From contig JAXRKN010000039.1 in the NCBI GenBank assembly GCA_038502055.1, forward strand, positions 2,232,001 through 2,296,000: 64,000 nucleotides of DNA, written 5' to 3'. The position numbers and the translations under genes are program-made. This DNA comes from Tanytarsus gracilentus. Lineage: Eukaryota; Arthropoda; Insecta; Diptera; Chironomidae. Position 1 is the first letter of the stretch. Each line of letters opens with the position of its first letter. The notes beneath the pieces were generated by a model. It saw only the letters and a list, made by a program, of their open reading frames with translations, had not been told where the DNA came from and searched no databases. Positions 51,889 through 63,235 of the stretch are shown piece by piece.

Positions 51889-53198
51889 GCTGGAAAATCA
51901 TAATCAGATGCCAGTGACTACAACATAATTTGTGACGACTTAATGTACTGATAAGTGAATCATGAAGAAAACAAAGCCAAATTATCATTTTAAATGTGAG
52001 GAAGAGGAAAAAGAAGAAGCAATTATTCCATTAGAATAGGTGAACTAATAAGTAACTAGATGTCTACAAAGAAACAAGTTCGATGATTTCAACTCTCAAT
52101 GCTATCGTCAACCACCGAGAATTTCACTCTCCATGACGCTCATAATTGCGTCTTTTCGTAATTTCCTTCCAAGTTCACACACACACGTGGTGACAATAGC
52201 AGAAAATAAAATCAACAGCAGGGAAAATACATTTTATATTTATTTTGTACATAAATGTCATTCATCTCTGTCTCTCGACACGTTTTCCTCTCTGATCTTT
52301 TTAGAGATTAAGAAATTATTTTTTCGCAAACGAATTTTAATTTAAACAATGAGAAAAAATTAAGACAATAAAGCTCGATTTTTTTTAATAAAATGAATGA
52401 TTTTTTAACCTGTCACACTTGCAAAGTTAACGCAACTGTCAACTTACTTTGGTGCTGTGCGAAAGCACAAGGTCGTCGCGAATGAATGAATTTTTCACAG
52501 GTTTCAGATTTTTTGTGATTTACATAACGATGTTTCCGGACTTTTTTCTCTCTAATGATGATGATTCGAAATTATGAATTTTTTTTTCGAGTGTGTTTTT
52601 AGAACCGTTGGGTAATTTTATATTGACACATTATTAAAGCATTGCGAGACGATTTGATACACAGAAAATTTTAAAATTGTCTAAAATGAATTTATTTAAA
52701 ATTTAGCGAACCTTAAAAAATTTTAAAATGGAATCAACAGGTCAAAATACTTTGAATCAATGTTTACTAAATCACAATTAAATATATCTTTTTCGATCGA
52801 CTAAAGTGCGTAGGCGAGGTGCTAATAAAAAAGAAGGTTTTCGGTTGTGTTTTATTTTTGCACGTCGACAAAAATAAAAACAAAATCTAGCGTAGATGAG
52901 AGAAAATAAAAATGAGGTCAATGTCATGACAACACGCAGTGGCAATAAAAAATTTCTTCTTTTACCACTCCAGCATGACGCGATAGCAACAAAAAATTCA
53001 GCTGATGTCAAAGTCTACCACGAATAATAAGTGGGTGTTACAATTAAGCAATTAATTGCTGATTTTGTCAGCGTTCATGCAATTGGAATTTGTTTACACT
53101 TACTGCACTTAATTTCTGAAAACTTTATAGTGAAGAACCCACACATGTCGCGATTAAAGAATGTCACAATTTATTTCAAAAGACCATAATTTGATATG
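51889..53198. other. Intergenic region, no gene seen
   Basis: About 1.3 kb lie between two convergent genes. It is AT-rich, with several short ORFs on both strands lacking splice support. Nothing conserved is recognised. Confidence 0.5.
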
Positions 53199-56100
53199 TT
53201 ATGACTCTTGAGGTTTTTTTGGAGTCTTTTTCGCGGCATCTTTCTTGGCATTTTCCTTGCGTTTGGCTTTGAGTAAATTCTCCTTGTCAATGTTCTTTTG
53301 AAGTTTTGCAACTGTGTGAATTCGTTCGCTAGCGTACGGGTCGATTGAAAGAGCAAATTTATCAAATTGTTTAGCGAGCTGAGAATAATAAAATTTCTCA
53401 GTCGTATTTAGGCAAAATATAATTTGAATTAAATTTACCTTTTCATCAAGAGGTTTTTTGGTCTTTAATAAATTCTCGAGCAGTTCCTCACATGTCAATG
53501 GTTTGCAGTTTAACCTTCAAAATTATCACAGGACATAAAAGGAATGAATTATAAATGATGACATTAACAAACTTACATCACTCGTCGCTTTAAGCTGATA
53601 TACGAGTCTACTGAGTCCAAAATGTCGCCTGTTGTAAAATTTCTCGTCACTTCTCCCAAACTCGATGCATCAAAGTTGTAAATACGCTTTTTTTCGAGGC
53701 CTCTTCGCCATGCCATCATTGCCGTTTGATAATCTAGTTTGGATGGAAAAGAGAGAAATTTTTCGTAGCACGACTTGAGGGATGCTGCATTGCAATTCCA
53801 AGGCTCGTTTGTGGTTCCAATCAGCACAACAGCATCCTCAGCTGTTAACAATTTCACGACACTTTTCATTAAGAATTTTCCCAATTTTTTCGGATTTTCA
53901 GGCTTGACTTTTTCAGTAATTTTTCGAATGAACGGTTTGTGAGCGCCGTCGACTAAAATTACGCTCGGCTGAAACTTTTGAGCCATTTGCATAACAAGAT
54001 TTAAAAACTTTGGCATATCTTCAATATCTTTGATATTTGGTGGACTTATGTCGAAAATTATTGCATCCATTTCACTACAAATTGCTTCAACTAAAAATTT
54101 CTTTCCACACATCGCAGGACCAACGATACAAAGTGATTTAAGTGCACAGTCAGTTCCTAACACCCATTTTTGCATTAGATTTCTTACATCGCCGTAAGCC
54201 TGAGGCGGATATCTATTGATAATTCGAGATTCTCTTGCACCGTAATTTTGATCACCAACAAAATCATCGAGAGACTTTTTGTCAAACTTGCGGATAATCT
54301 GTAAAATTTTTGAATAAATTAAATTATTTTTTAAAATATATTTTAATTACCTTCATTTCCAAAAGCTCCTTAAAGCAATCATTCAAACTTTTTCCCTCAA
54401 AAGCATCAACAACTTCCTTTTCCTTCTTTTTATTTTTCTTTTCCTTGACGGGTTTTTGTTTTTTGTACACAATGTTCTTATCGACGGCCAAAGCATGTCG
54501 AAGAATTTCCAACTCAACTCTCATAAAATTATCGACGACTTTTCTCAACTCTTTATGAACATCCGCATATGCATCAATTGTCACCCAATCCCATATCGGA
54601 GCTTCATTCCAATTTGCCAGTTCATCGATGGCTTTCCACTCGTGAACGATGGTTCTGAAGGCATGCTCGAGAGTTTCTAAATATACAAGGTAATATTAAT
54701 TAAATCGTAAATGCTTTAAAGCTCACCAAAAGCTTTCCATTCTTTCATTTTAGAAAAATCCCAAGTCGGTCCTTGTCTCGCTTCAAGCTTTTGCCTTTCA
54801 ATTTCTTCTTTTTTCTCTTGTTCTGCTTTCCTCTCTTCGAACGCTTTTTTCTCCTTTAATTCCTTTTTCGCTCGCTCCTTATCCGCTGCCTTTTGCTGAT
54901 CATTTTTTCTGCATTCAATCGCAAATTCTTCAACTGTCATTGTCTCACCTCGCATCACCAAAATTGTTCCACCTTCAAATTCTTCGGGATATCGATCAAA
55001 GTCACCAGCAAAATCATAAAATTGTCGAAACCAGAGTCGAATGTCATCAGTTATGTCCTCCATAATAACTTCAGATTTAAACTTTAAAATTCGAGCTTTT
55101 TCGTCCTCGATGGCTTTCTTGAGAGTTTCGTCGAATTCCTTTTTTCTTAATCGACGTTTTTGCTGATTTTCCTCGTCAATTTTCTTAAGATTCGGAATGT
55201 CAAGATCAAGTGGTTTATAACATAATCCCATAATTTCTCTTCTCGTTCGCATTCGCAATTTAATTAATTTTTTAAAGCGAAATTTTCTAAAGCATCGTTG
55301 AATTTTATTTGCGGCTTCGATTTTCGATGAATTTTCGTGAGAATTATCGTCTAAAGCTGGTTAAAAAATTAACAAAAGTTTGTAGTTAAAAATTTAGAAA
55401 AACTCACGCAAAGTTGAATTTTTAGGTGAAAACTTTTCTTCTTTTTTAATTTCTCTAATTTTCTTCTTCTTTTTTGGAATTAAAATTTTATGACCATACC
55501 TATTGACATTGAATTCAGGTGGTTCATAATAATCATAAATATCAAAGTCAATCAGTGGAGTGAAGAGATCAAATTTATAATTTGTTCTTTTAATTTTGTA
55601 CATCGGAATTTGATCGTCCTTGTGTGAGAACTCATACACTATTGGGTTTTGATTTTTATGAGGTTTTGGTTTGAGTTCAACTGGAAATTCTGTTAAAATT
55701 AAATAAAATTTAGATTAAATAAGAAACTAAATATTTTTGTGTACCTTTAATATGAAAAGCTTTTATCCTTCCTTGCTTTGCTTTTTCGTGAGCTTTTATT
55801 AAATTCACAGCTTTCATAATTTCTTCCCTTCTTCTTTTTTCCTCCAACTCTTCGGGTGTCAAAATTTTACGAAATTTTGCAGGAATTTTTAAAGTTGCTT
55901 CGTCAATCACCTCTTCGACTTTTGGACCTTCATCGACTAATTTCTGACAATCGATATCGCGACGACGTGGAAAATAAAATGGGCGTAAAAATTGAACGTC
56001 TTGTGGCACTAGGCAGAGTTCAACGATAGCATCATCAACATACACATATTGACTCATTTCAATTTTTTCAATGTCTTTTAGAATTTCTAGCCATCGTTGT

Positions 56101-56342
56101 TTCGTTGATATCATGAGCTTTTCAACAAGTGGTCGCTTTTGAGCTTGCAAAGTTTGATCATAAAGCTCCGAGAGATTGTTACATAAAATTAGATAACGAG
56201 CGTAGATGTTTCCAATGATGTGATGAGCTAAATTTCGATTCATTGTGGGCTCGAGTTTTTCTAAAACTTTTTCACAGAGTGCCGCATCTTTGAGCTGCTG
56301 TTTTGTGGCAATCCACATTTTTCCATAAAACGGAAAACTCAT
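53199..56342 (-). CDS. Dynein regulatory complex subunit 11 (IQCA1 homologue), IQ and AAA domains
   Basis: DRC11 is an axonemal nexin-dynein regulatory complex protein. Seven exons (56342-55745, 55689-55408, 55356-54727, 54676-54351, 54298-53577, 53514-53439, 53378-53199) close in phase at about 937 aa. The N-terminal helical region contains YARYLILCNNLSELYDQ...QKR, typical of the family. An IQ motif (ANKIQRCFRKFRFKKLIKLR) lies near residue 315. A long charged coiled coil follows (QKAADKERAKKELKEKK), then a C-terminal AAA domain with P-loop GPAMCGKKFL and a Walker-B-like strand SVILVDGAHKPF. Both nucleotide motifs are degenerate (no Thr/Ser after GK, no acidic pair), as in vertebrate IQCA1, so a structural rather than ATPase role is likely. 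The tail is Lys-rich. Confidence 0.88.
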
Positions 56343-57247
56343 TATGAATTTAAAAGTTATTAAAAAGATGTTGAATAGATTGCTTTAATTTAATTCCTAT
56401 AACTTTTCAAAATTTGCATGAGAAAAATAAAAATTTTATCACGAAATTGAATGTCAAATATGAAATCGCGAATTATCTCATAAAAAGTAATCTCAAGAAC
56501 TCGCACCTGACCATAAAATCACTCAACGATTTTTAAATATTTTCTTGCAGTTATTACGACACGACCTATTTAATATTTACCTATAAAAGAGAGTTAGTGA
56601 GTCAGTCGGTGACTGTAAATAGGATTCACCCACGCCAACAAACAACTTTTTCTACTATGGTGTGCGAAAATGAGGCTTTTGACTTAGTGATTATGTAAGG
56701 TTAAATTTTACTGCCCGTTTTGCATCATTATATTAAAAAAATCAAGGTGTGCACAATTTTTAAACCTTTTGATTTAATTTTTTTGTAAATTAATTTATCA
56801 CTAAAACTGGTTGTAATTTACCCTTGCAAAAAGTCAGTGCCACTTTTACAAGCGACATGAGTCGACTTTACACGAGAGAAAAAATCTCATCAAGCCAATT
56901 TTGGATTTTGTTTGTCGTCTCGCGAAGAAACAAAATCCAAAAATCTCCCACAATTCATACAACGATGAAGTCACACTTTACTAATTTCACTTTCATTTTC
57001 ATTTCTTTAATCCAAGCGGTCCGAGATGTTGATCATACATTTTCAGTTTTCAGCTGTAATTACACATCTTTGTGACTATGAGGGGAGCAGCGTGGTATTG
57101 GCGCATGCCATGGGAGAAAAATATATTCACAATGAATTTTCAGATCTCGGCAGTCAGTCTTTAAACGAAATTGAACCCGAAAAGTTGGAAACCTCGCGAT
57201 GAGAAGTCTAAAAATTAATTTTAGAGGCTTAGTGAGAGAATTTAAAA
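56343..57247. promoter_or_regulatory. Divergent intergenic region with candidate initiator
   Basis: These 905 bp separate DRC11 from the next gene on the + strand. A GCAGTCAGTC initiator-like sequence lies at about 57150, roughly 95 bp before the ATG at 57248. A second TCAGTCGGTGACTG stretch lies near 56612. No reliable TATA box is seen. Confidence 0.4.
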
Positions 57248-58660
57248 ATGTGTGAAAAGAAATTCGTGAAACTTTTATTCTTCATTAGTGTCGTTAGTGT
57301 CGCCTTAAGTCGACCAATTAACAGTGACTCCTATCGAGAACGCTATGAGGTTGGTGAGCGTAAATTTACTGCCTTTTATAACCGACTTCCACCTAACGTT
57401 CAGGTGGATGAACCTCAATCGAATGACGATTACGACTATGAAGATCAGCAAACTGATAGACCAGTGCAAAATAATCAATATCAGTCGGGATCGTATCCTT
57501 TGCTAGTTGAAAATAAAATTAAGAGAAAGAAGAGAAAACGTTTGTGCATTCCAGTGCAGTCAATTGGATCTCCACTTTTTTCAAATCGCGTTAAAAGAAA
57601 TTATATGGAGAAAAATGAGCAGGGAAAAACTCTTGGATTGCTGCTAGGTGGTGGTGGAGGTGGATATCCTTTTTATGGTGGACTCAACCCATATGCTGGT
57701 AATTACCCACACCTTGCTTCACCATCTTTTGGACAATATCCTCAAAGACCACAGCAATCTCCAGTCGCACAATTAGGTGCACCAGTTTATAACTCACATG
57801 GAGGCTATCCGTGCATACCTGTCAGCACTGGCCACATACCTCAACAAGGGCCTTTCGGATTTTTAGGCTCTGGCGGATTATTTGACTCTGGCGGATTATT
57901 TGACTCTGGCGGGAGTCCTTCACTAAATTATCCACAGACTGTCATAATTAATCGACCGCCTCTGTTCGGCAACAGACCTTCTTTCAGTGGAAACAGACCT
58001 TCTTTAAGTGGAAACAGACCTCAAGGAATTGCTGCCGACAGCGATGGAACTCGACCTGGATTTTTCGGCTCAGTCGTGGACAAACTCACGGAATTTGTAA
58101 TTATTGAGTTAACGAAAATTTTGCAAAAAAATATTAAAAAATTATTAAATGCAAAATTTTCTTATCTATGCTCCTAAGCATTAAGCTAGCTTATATATAT
58201 TTAATTAATTGATAATTTTTAAAGTAGGTGAAAAAAGTATTGTAAAAATTATTCACATCTCACGCTTATTATCATTTTCTTTAGTTCAACAATGTCGATA
58301 AAAGTTCAAAAAAACATAAACTTTTTAGTAAACGGTTACACGCACGCTTGCTTGTTAATTGTGTAATTTAAATTACAACGAGAAATTTACTAGACCGTTA
58401 ATTGACTGCGGCATATTTTAACAAATTTTTAATTGAAATAATTTCTTTTTCGGCCATTCGACAAGCGTGTTAAAAAATCACGTTATAGTTTGACTAATTA
58501 TTTTTTTTCTCTTTAGGTCACGGCAATAAGTCCGGAAGGTGTTTACTCATCACTAGGCGATGCACTTCAGAGTCTCGGAAATCAAATTTCAATGACACCG
58601 TCAGCGGCAACAAGTTCCATTAAAAATGGTTATCGAGAGTTTGCGAGTTTATTCTATTAG
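57248..58660 (+). CDS. Secreted Pro/Gly/Asn-rich protein with dibasic sites, 330 aa
   Basis: Two exons (57248-58096, 58517-58660) join in phase 0, giving 330 aa. The signal peptide (KFVKLLFFISVVSVALSRP) shows it is secreted. After an acidic segment (NDDYDYEDQQ) there are strongly basic stretches, KIKRKKRKR and RVKR. These look like proprotein-convertase sites, so the mature product may be the downstream part. That part is Gly/Pro-rich, with short internal repeats (LFDSGG twice, and FSGNRPS/LSGNRPS/LSGNRPQ). Two Cys lie in the similar contexts LCIPVQS and PCIPVST. Exon 2 adds a short amphipathic C-terminus (AISPEGVYSSLGDALQSLG). I do not recognise the family. It could be an extracellular matrix or cuticle-associated protein. 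Confidence 0.75.
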
Positions 58661-58813
58661 TAATTTTGCTCTAAAGATCAGAAGCTTTAATTTGTAAAAT
58701 TATTGGCTGATTTTTGACAAATTTTTAAGACTTTAATTTTTGCTACAAAAATTTTATTTATAAATTAAAAGTTGGCTCGTACAAAAATGTAAATAAAAAA
58801 AAATAGAAAAACT

Positions 58814-59087
58814 TTAAAAATTAATCACGCGGTTTTCGATTGTTGGTCGCTGTTCATGATGTTTGATGTATTCAAGGTAAGTGTCTTCCAGTGGCCCAAC
58901 TAATCGACCTATCAATCCAGAATTGTCCCATAATTTTCCTTCATGCATGCCCATGTAAGGTTGTGCCATCTTCAGCACAATTTGTTCCTGATGTTCGGGC
59001 TTTAGTGTGTAAAGTCTTGGCGGTGCTTGCGTTGTGGTGGTTGTTGTTGTTGTTGTTGGTTCCTCTTGAGCAAGTTGTGGGCAGTCA
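58814..59087 (-). CDS. Orphan terminal exon, possible alternative 3' exon of the His/Gly-rich gene
   Basis: From a good acceptor (TTTCTTTACAG at 59088) an open frame of 90 codons runs to a stop at 58814. It encodes DCPQLAQEEP, a run of nine Thr, then a compact non-repetitive block with LKPEHQEQIVLKMAQPYMGM, LIGRLVGPLEDTYLEYIKHH and an end of ENRVINF. It has no start codon of its own near the acceptor. It needs an upstream exon ending in phase 2, which is exactly the phase at which the Gly-rich mini-exons of the gene upstream end. Splicing after exon 8 (60837) would give a 488-aa variant. It could instead belong to another gene. Confidence 0.5.
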
Positions 59088-59215
59088 CTGTAAAGAAAAA
59101 TAAGAAGAAGAAAATTAAATTTTTATAAATTAATTTATTGAGATTCCTTAAAATTAATTAAAATACATCTCTTATAATGTCAGCTGTGACTCAGTGATTT
59201 TTAAAATTAATCAAC

Positions 59216-62200
59216 TTATGTTTTTCCGGCTTTGTAGCGATCCAAAAGTTTTTCAATTTTCTCGACCAGCTTATTTTTGGATTCTTTTTTAGCTGGTTCT
59301 GGCTCTTCTATCGGTGAAGCGAGTTTAAAATCTTGTATGTACGACTTAAGGTCTCGACTTCTTTTCTCTGAAGAGTCATGGAAAGTTGATCCAACCAAAG
59401 GTCCATCATCATCACGAAATGCAAATGGTTGAGCCATCATTAAATTATGTGGGTTGCCATTCACATCAGTAAGTTGTCTCACATAATCTTGATAGCTCAA
59501 AAATCTATGATCAATATTTTGAGCACCGGAATTTTGTGTTGAAAATCGTCGACGAAAACCAGAATTTCCACACGCAAGTGCAAGTTCAGGGTCAGCACTT
59601 AAACTATATTCATCATCGCAAACGATACTCATTGGATTATTATCAAAAGTATTTCCTGAATTGCTGATGTCAATTCGAGGTTGAGAGTTAGAGCTGAATG
59701 AGTCAGACACAGCACCGCATGTAACCTCAGATCTAAGTCTAGTGAAGAGACCTCTCATGTTTTGATTAAATTGACCATAAGTTGACTGCATTTGATTGAG
59801 AATATTTTCAACTTGATCTCGATTGCAAACGCATGGTGGAACTGTTGGTTTTGATGGTTTATCTTGGTCACGTGGAAAAACTGTTATGATTTTGTCATCT
59901 TTCTTATTTGCAAAATCGGGAGCTTCTTTTTGAAGTGTCTTCTCATAAATCTTCGTAGACATAAAAGGAGTTGGACCGATCACTGGTCTTGGCGGGAGAA
60001 ATGAGGGTTTCGGCTCGTTGCTTTCGAAACTCTGCGAGTTTGGTGGCAAATTTCCGTGAATTAAATTTTCACTTCTCGATGGTGGCGCCATTTGTTGAAA
60101 CATCGTGAATAATTTATTGTTATCGCGTACAAGATTTCCCGAAACTTGAACGGCCTGTAATGTAGCATCTTGTGCTTCGTTATTATTAGCGAAAACATAC
60201 CTTTTTACCGATGGACTTGCTTCTTGATCTTGAGCTGCACCTAGAGTTGGTTCTTGAGGGTTCTTGGCGCCAAGCAGAGAATCAAACAGTGTTGGCTCAT
60301 TTTTTGTCATGTCGATGCATCGCTTATTAGTTAGACTTCGACGACGTCTATAGCTGCTGCTGCCGCTTTTTTTATGGTGATGACCGGAATTTTCGTTTTC
60401 CGAGTGATGATGATGATGATGATGTTTGTGATGACTTTTATCGGACTTTTCAGTTGTTACAAATGGCTTTGGGGTTGTAGTTGTTGAAGTTGATGATGAA
60501 GTGGACGATGAAGTTGTTGACAGTTCAGTTGTGGTTTCAGTAGTTGCCTTTCCTGAGGGTGATTTAGCAGTCTGAGCTACTTCTGTGAAATGAGCAAAAA
60601 ATTAATAAACGTTCAAATAAGAAAATTATGATTTCATCCTTACCGACCTCTCTTGGCGTCGTGCTTTCTGATGAAGCGGAACGATAGCCAGTGTAAGAAG
60701 TGCCACCGCCATAAGAAGTGCCACCGGATGATTCATAAGTTCCTCCATATGGCTGATAACCGCCTTGACTGTATGATGGTCTGAAAGGATTTTAAAATTA
60801 AATCTTTGACTCCATCAATAAGTTGAAGTGACTCACTCATTATATCCACCATATAAACTTGCACCATGTTGATTTCCTCCATAAGAACTTGAACCGTACT
60901 GATTTCCTCCATAACTGCAAATTAATAAATTGTAAAATGTATTAAAATTTAATAATTATAATTTTAAACTTTAAAATATTTAAAAAAAATTAATAATTAC
61001 CCTCCTTGAGCTCCTGAGTAACCGCCATGTCTATGAACACAATTAATTTTAAATTTTGAAATAATTTTCTTTAAAAAGAAAATCTTCTCACCCTCCACCA
61101 TAGCCCTGTTGATAATTTTGTTGGCCATAACCCTGCTGATGATTGTGTCCACCATAATCCTGTTGATTATTGTGCCCTCCATAGCTCTGCTGATAACTAT
61201 GTCCACCATGTTCTTGTCTAATTATTTTAAAATTAATTATTTTCTTTAAGATTTCAATGAAATGAACAATTTCAAAAAATTTAGTGAGTTTAACTCTTTG
61301 AGTGAATTCAAAATGCTGTTGAATTTAGTTTTCAAAGTCAAATTAAAGAAGATAACACCAAAAGTTTCGTTTCTTAAAAAAATTTATTCAGTGAAAAAGT
61401 TTTAGATTCAAAAGTACAAAAATTTTAATTTTAAATTATGAAAACTTGTTAAAATCAACTCACTAACAATTTTTTGAAAAAAGAATAAAAAAAATTAACT
61501 TAAAAGTTAATACCCTCCGTATCCACCTCCGTAGCCTCCTCCGTATCCACCGCCATATCCACCTCCATAGCCGCCTCCATACCTTTAAGAAATTATAATT
61601 AGTCAATTAATTAATTAACGCGGAGAATTAACTCACCCTTTGCCTTTGCCTCCCTTTCCGTATCCTTTGCCGTAACCGCCATATCTGAGCAAAAAAAATT
61701 ATTAATTAATTAATTTGTAGTTCAAGAAAATTGTATATTAAATTGTGTAAATTATTTAAATAACTTACTCTTCACTGCTGCTGGAATCGTAACCACCATA
61801 GCCGCCATAGCCGCCTCCTTTCTTGTGGCCCTTATGTCCTTTGTGTCCTTTACCTTTACCCTTTCCTTTGCCATAACCATAATCATCTTCGTAGCTGTTG
61901 AATTAATTTTTTATTAAAATATTTAGGAAATTTTCATCACTTAATTATTGTTGCTTTAATTTTTTAACAAGACAATTAATTTTTTTAAAGCACAAAAATT
62001 CACTTAATTTCAGTCACTCATAACTCACCCGTAATCGTCATATCCCTTTCCTTTTCCGTATCTGAAATAGTAAAAATTAATTAATTTAAAGTCTTTCGAA
62101 TAGTTAAAAAATTAGTGGCATCAAAACTTACCCTTTATATCCCTTATCCCAAGTTCTTTGTTCGGGTGCTTGAGGATGAATTTGATCGGCGTTTGCGAAA

Positions 62201-62814
62201 AGATTTCCTGGCTGAACGATTGGCTGGAAAAGATTAGCGATTGGTCCCATTGGTCGAGTTGGTTGATCGCCTGGAGCGCCCAAATTGGCTTCAGCTTGAT
62301 GATAGTGATGTTGATGAGCTTCGGGTGCGTACGGTGCGTAATGAGCTTGTGGTGCTGCCAAATGGGCCTCTTGATAGTGATGATGATGCTCTGGTGCGCC
62401 TAAATTAGCCTCTTGATAGTGATAGTGAGCGCCTTGATGTTGTTGTGGAGCGCCGAGTTGATGTCCATCATCAGCCGCATGGGGATTTTCTGCACCAAGC
62501 AAAGCATTTCCAAATTTAATTGGTCCTAAGTGACCCATTCTGAAGTTTGAGAATCTCATGCCAGGAATTCCAAACAAGAATGGTTTGGCCATAGCCATTT
62601 TTAAGCCAATCAAAGGACTTCCAAGCATTGAAGATCCATCGATTTCTTCCTCACCTTGAGCTTCCCTCGCCATGTGTGCCTCAACATGATGATGATGAGC
62701 GTGCTGTGGAATTGGATGTTGCTGTGGATGTTCAGCCCAAATAATTCCATTCGGTGGCTCTTGACAGTTCACAATCGCGAACAAAGTTACGATAAGAGAA
62801 ATTAATTTTAACAT
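59216..62814 (-). CDS. Secreted histidine/glycine/lysine-rich structural protein, about 898 aa
   Basis: Ten exons close in phase: 62814-62132, 62061-62029, 61894-61769, 61684-61637, 61582-61514, 61217-61092, 61030-61001, 60914-60837, 60780-60644 and 60582-59216, giving 898 aa. Signal peptide: MLKLISLIVTLFAIVNCQEP. Exon 1 is His-rich, with HHHH runs and the repeat YQEANLGAPE/YQEAHLAAPQ. Exons 2-8 encode Gly-Tyr-Lys-His blocks (GKGKGKGHKGHKGHKKGGG; YGGGYGGGYGG; QQGYGQQNYQQ). A Ser/Thr mucin-like stretch and an HHHHHHH run lead to RRRR, a possible furin site. The last exon is more ordinary, with a Cys pair (CVCN) and a charged helical tail. Upstream, a TTTAAAT TATA-like box (62901-62907) precedes a TCAGTT initiator (62861-62866). 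Composition suggests a metal-binding or cross-linked extracellular material; the function is unknown. Confidence 0.82.
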
Positions 62815-63235
62815 TTTCCACTATTTTTTGGAGATGTTAACGATACGAAAGCTTAAAGTGAACTGACTTATAATTTCGATAGTCGAGCGAATAAAGAGCA
62901 TTTAAATCGGAATCAAGAACACTGCAATTTTTCATAGAGTTTGCAGAATTTTTGGTGACACACATAACAAAGAATTGCATAACTCTGCATGTGTGACATA
63001 AGTCAGCATAAAAAATTATTTTCCTAATAAATATTTTCTTTTTATTTCGTTGTTTATTCTTAAAAAGTTAAGTAAGTAAAAGTATTTCAAAAATCTTAAT
63101 TGTACGCCAGGTGAAGACATTTAAAACTTTAAAATTCAAGCATAAAAGAAATTTTTAAAAATTCGATTTTCAATTCTTCGATATTCTAAAAAAACTTTAA
63201 ATCCCAAAGGGATTGAAAGTCTATCACGATTATCA
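62815..63235. promoter_or_regulatory. Intergenic region with promoter of the His/Gly-rich gene
   Basis: About 420 bp lie between the start of the His/Gly-rich gene and the stop of the SLC45 gene (both on the - strand). The proximal 100 bp hold the TATA-like and initiator motifs. The remainder should include the SLC45 3' UTR. Confidence 0.5.

Noticed and set aside
59041..59087. The Thr run read as a simple GTT/AAC microsatellite expansion without coding meaning
   Set aside because: The frame stays open for 90 codons after a good acceptor and the downstream part is non-repetitive and protein-like, so I kept it as a possible exon.
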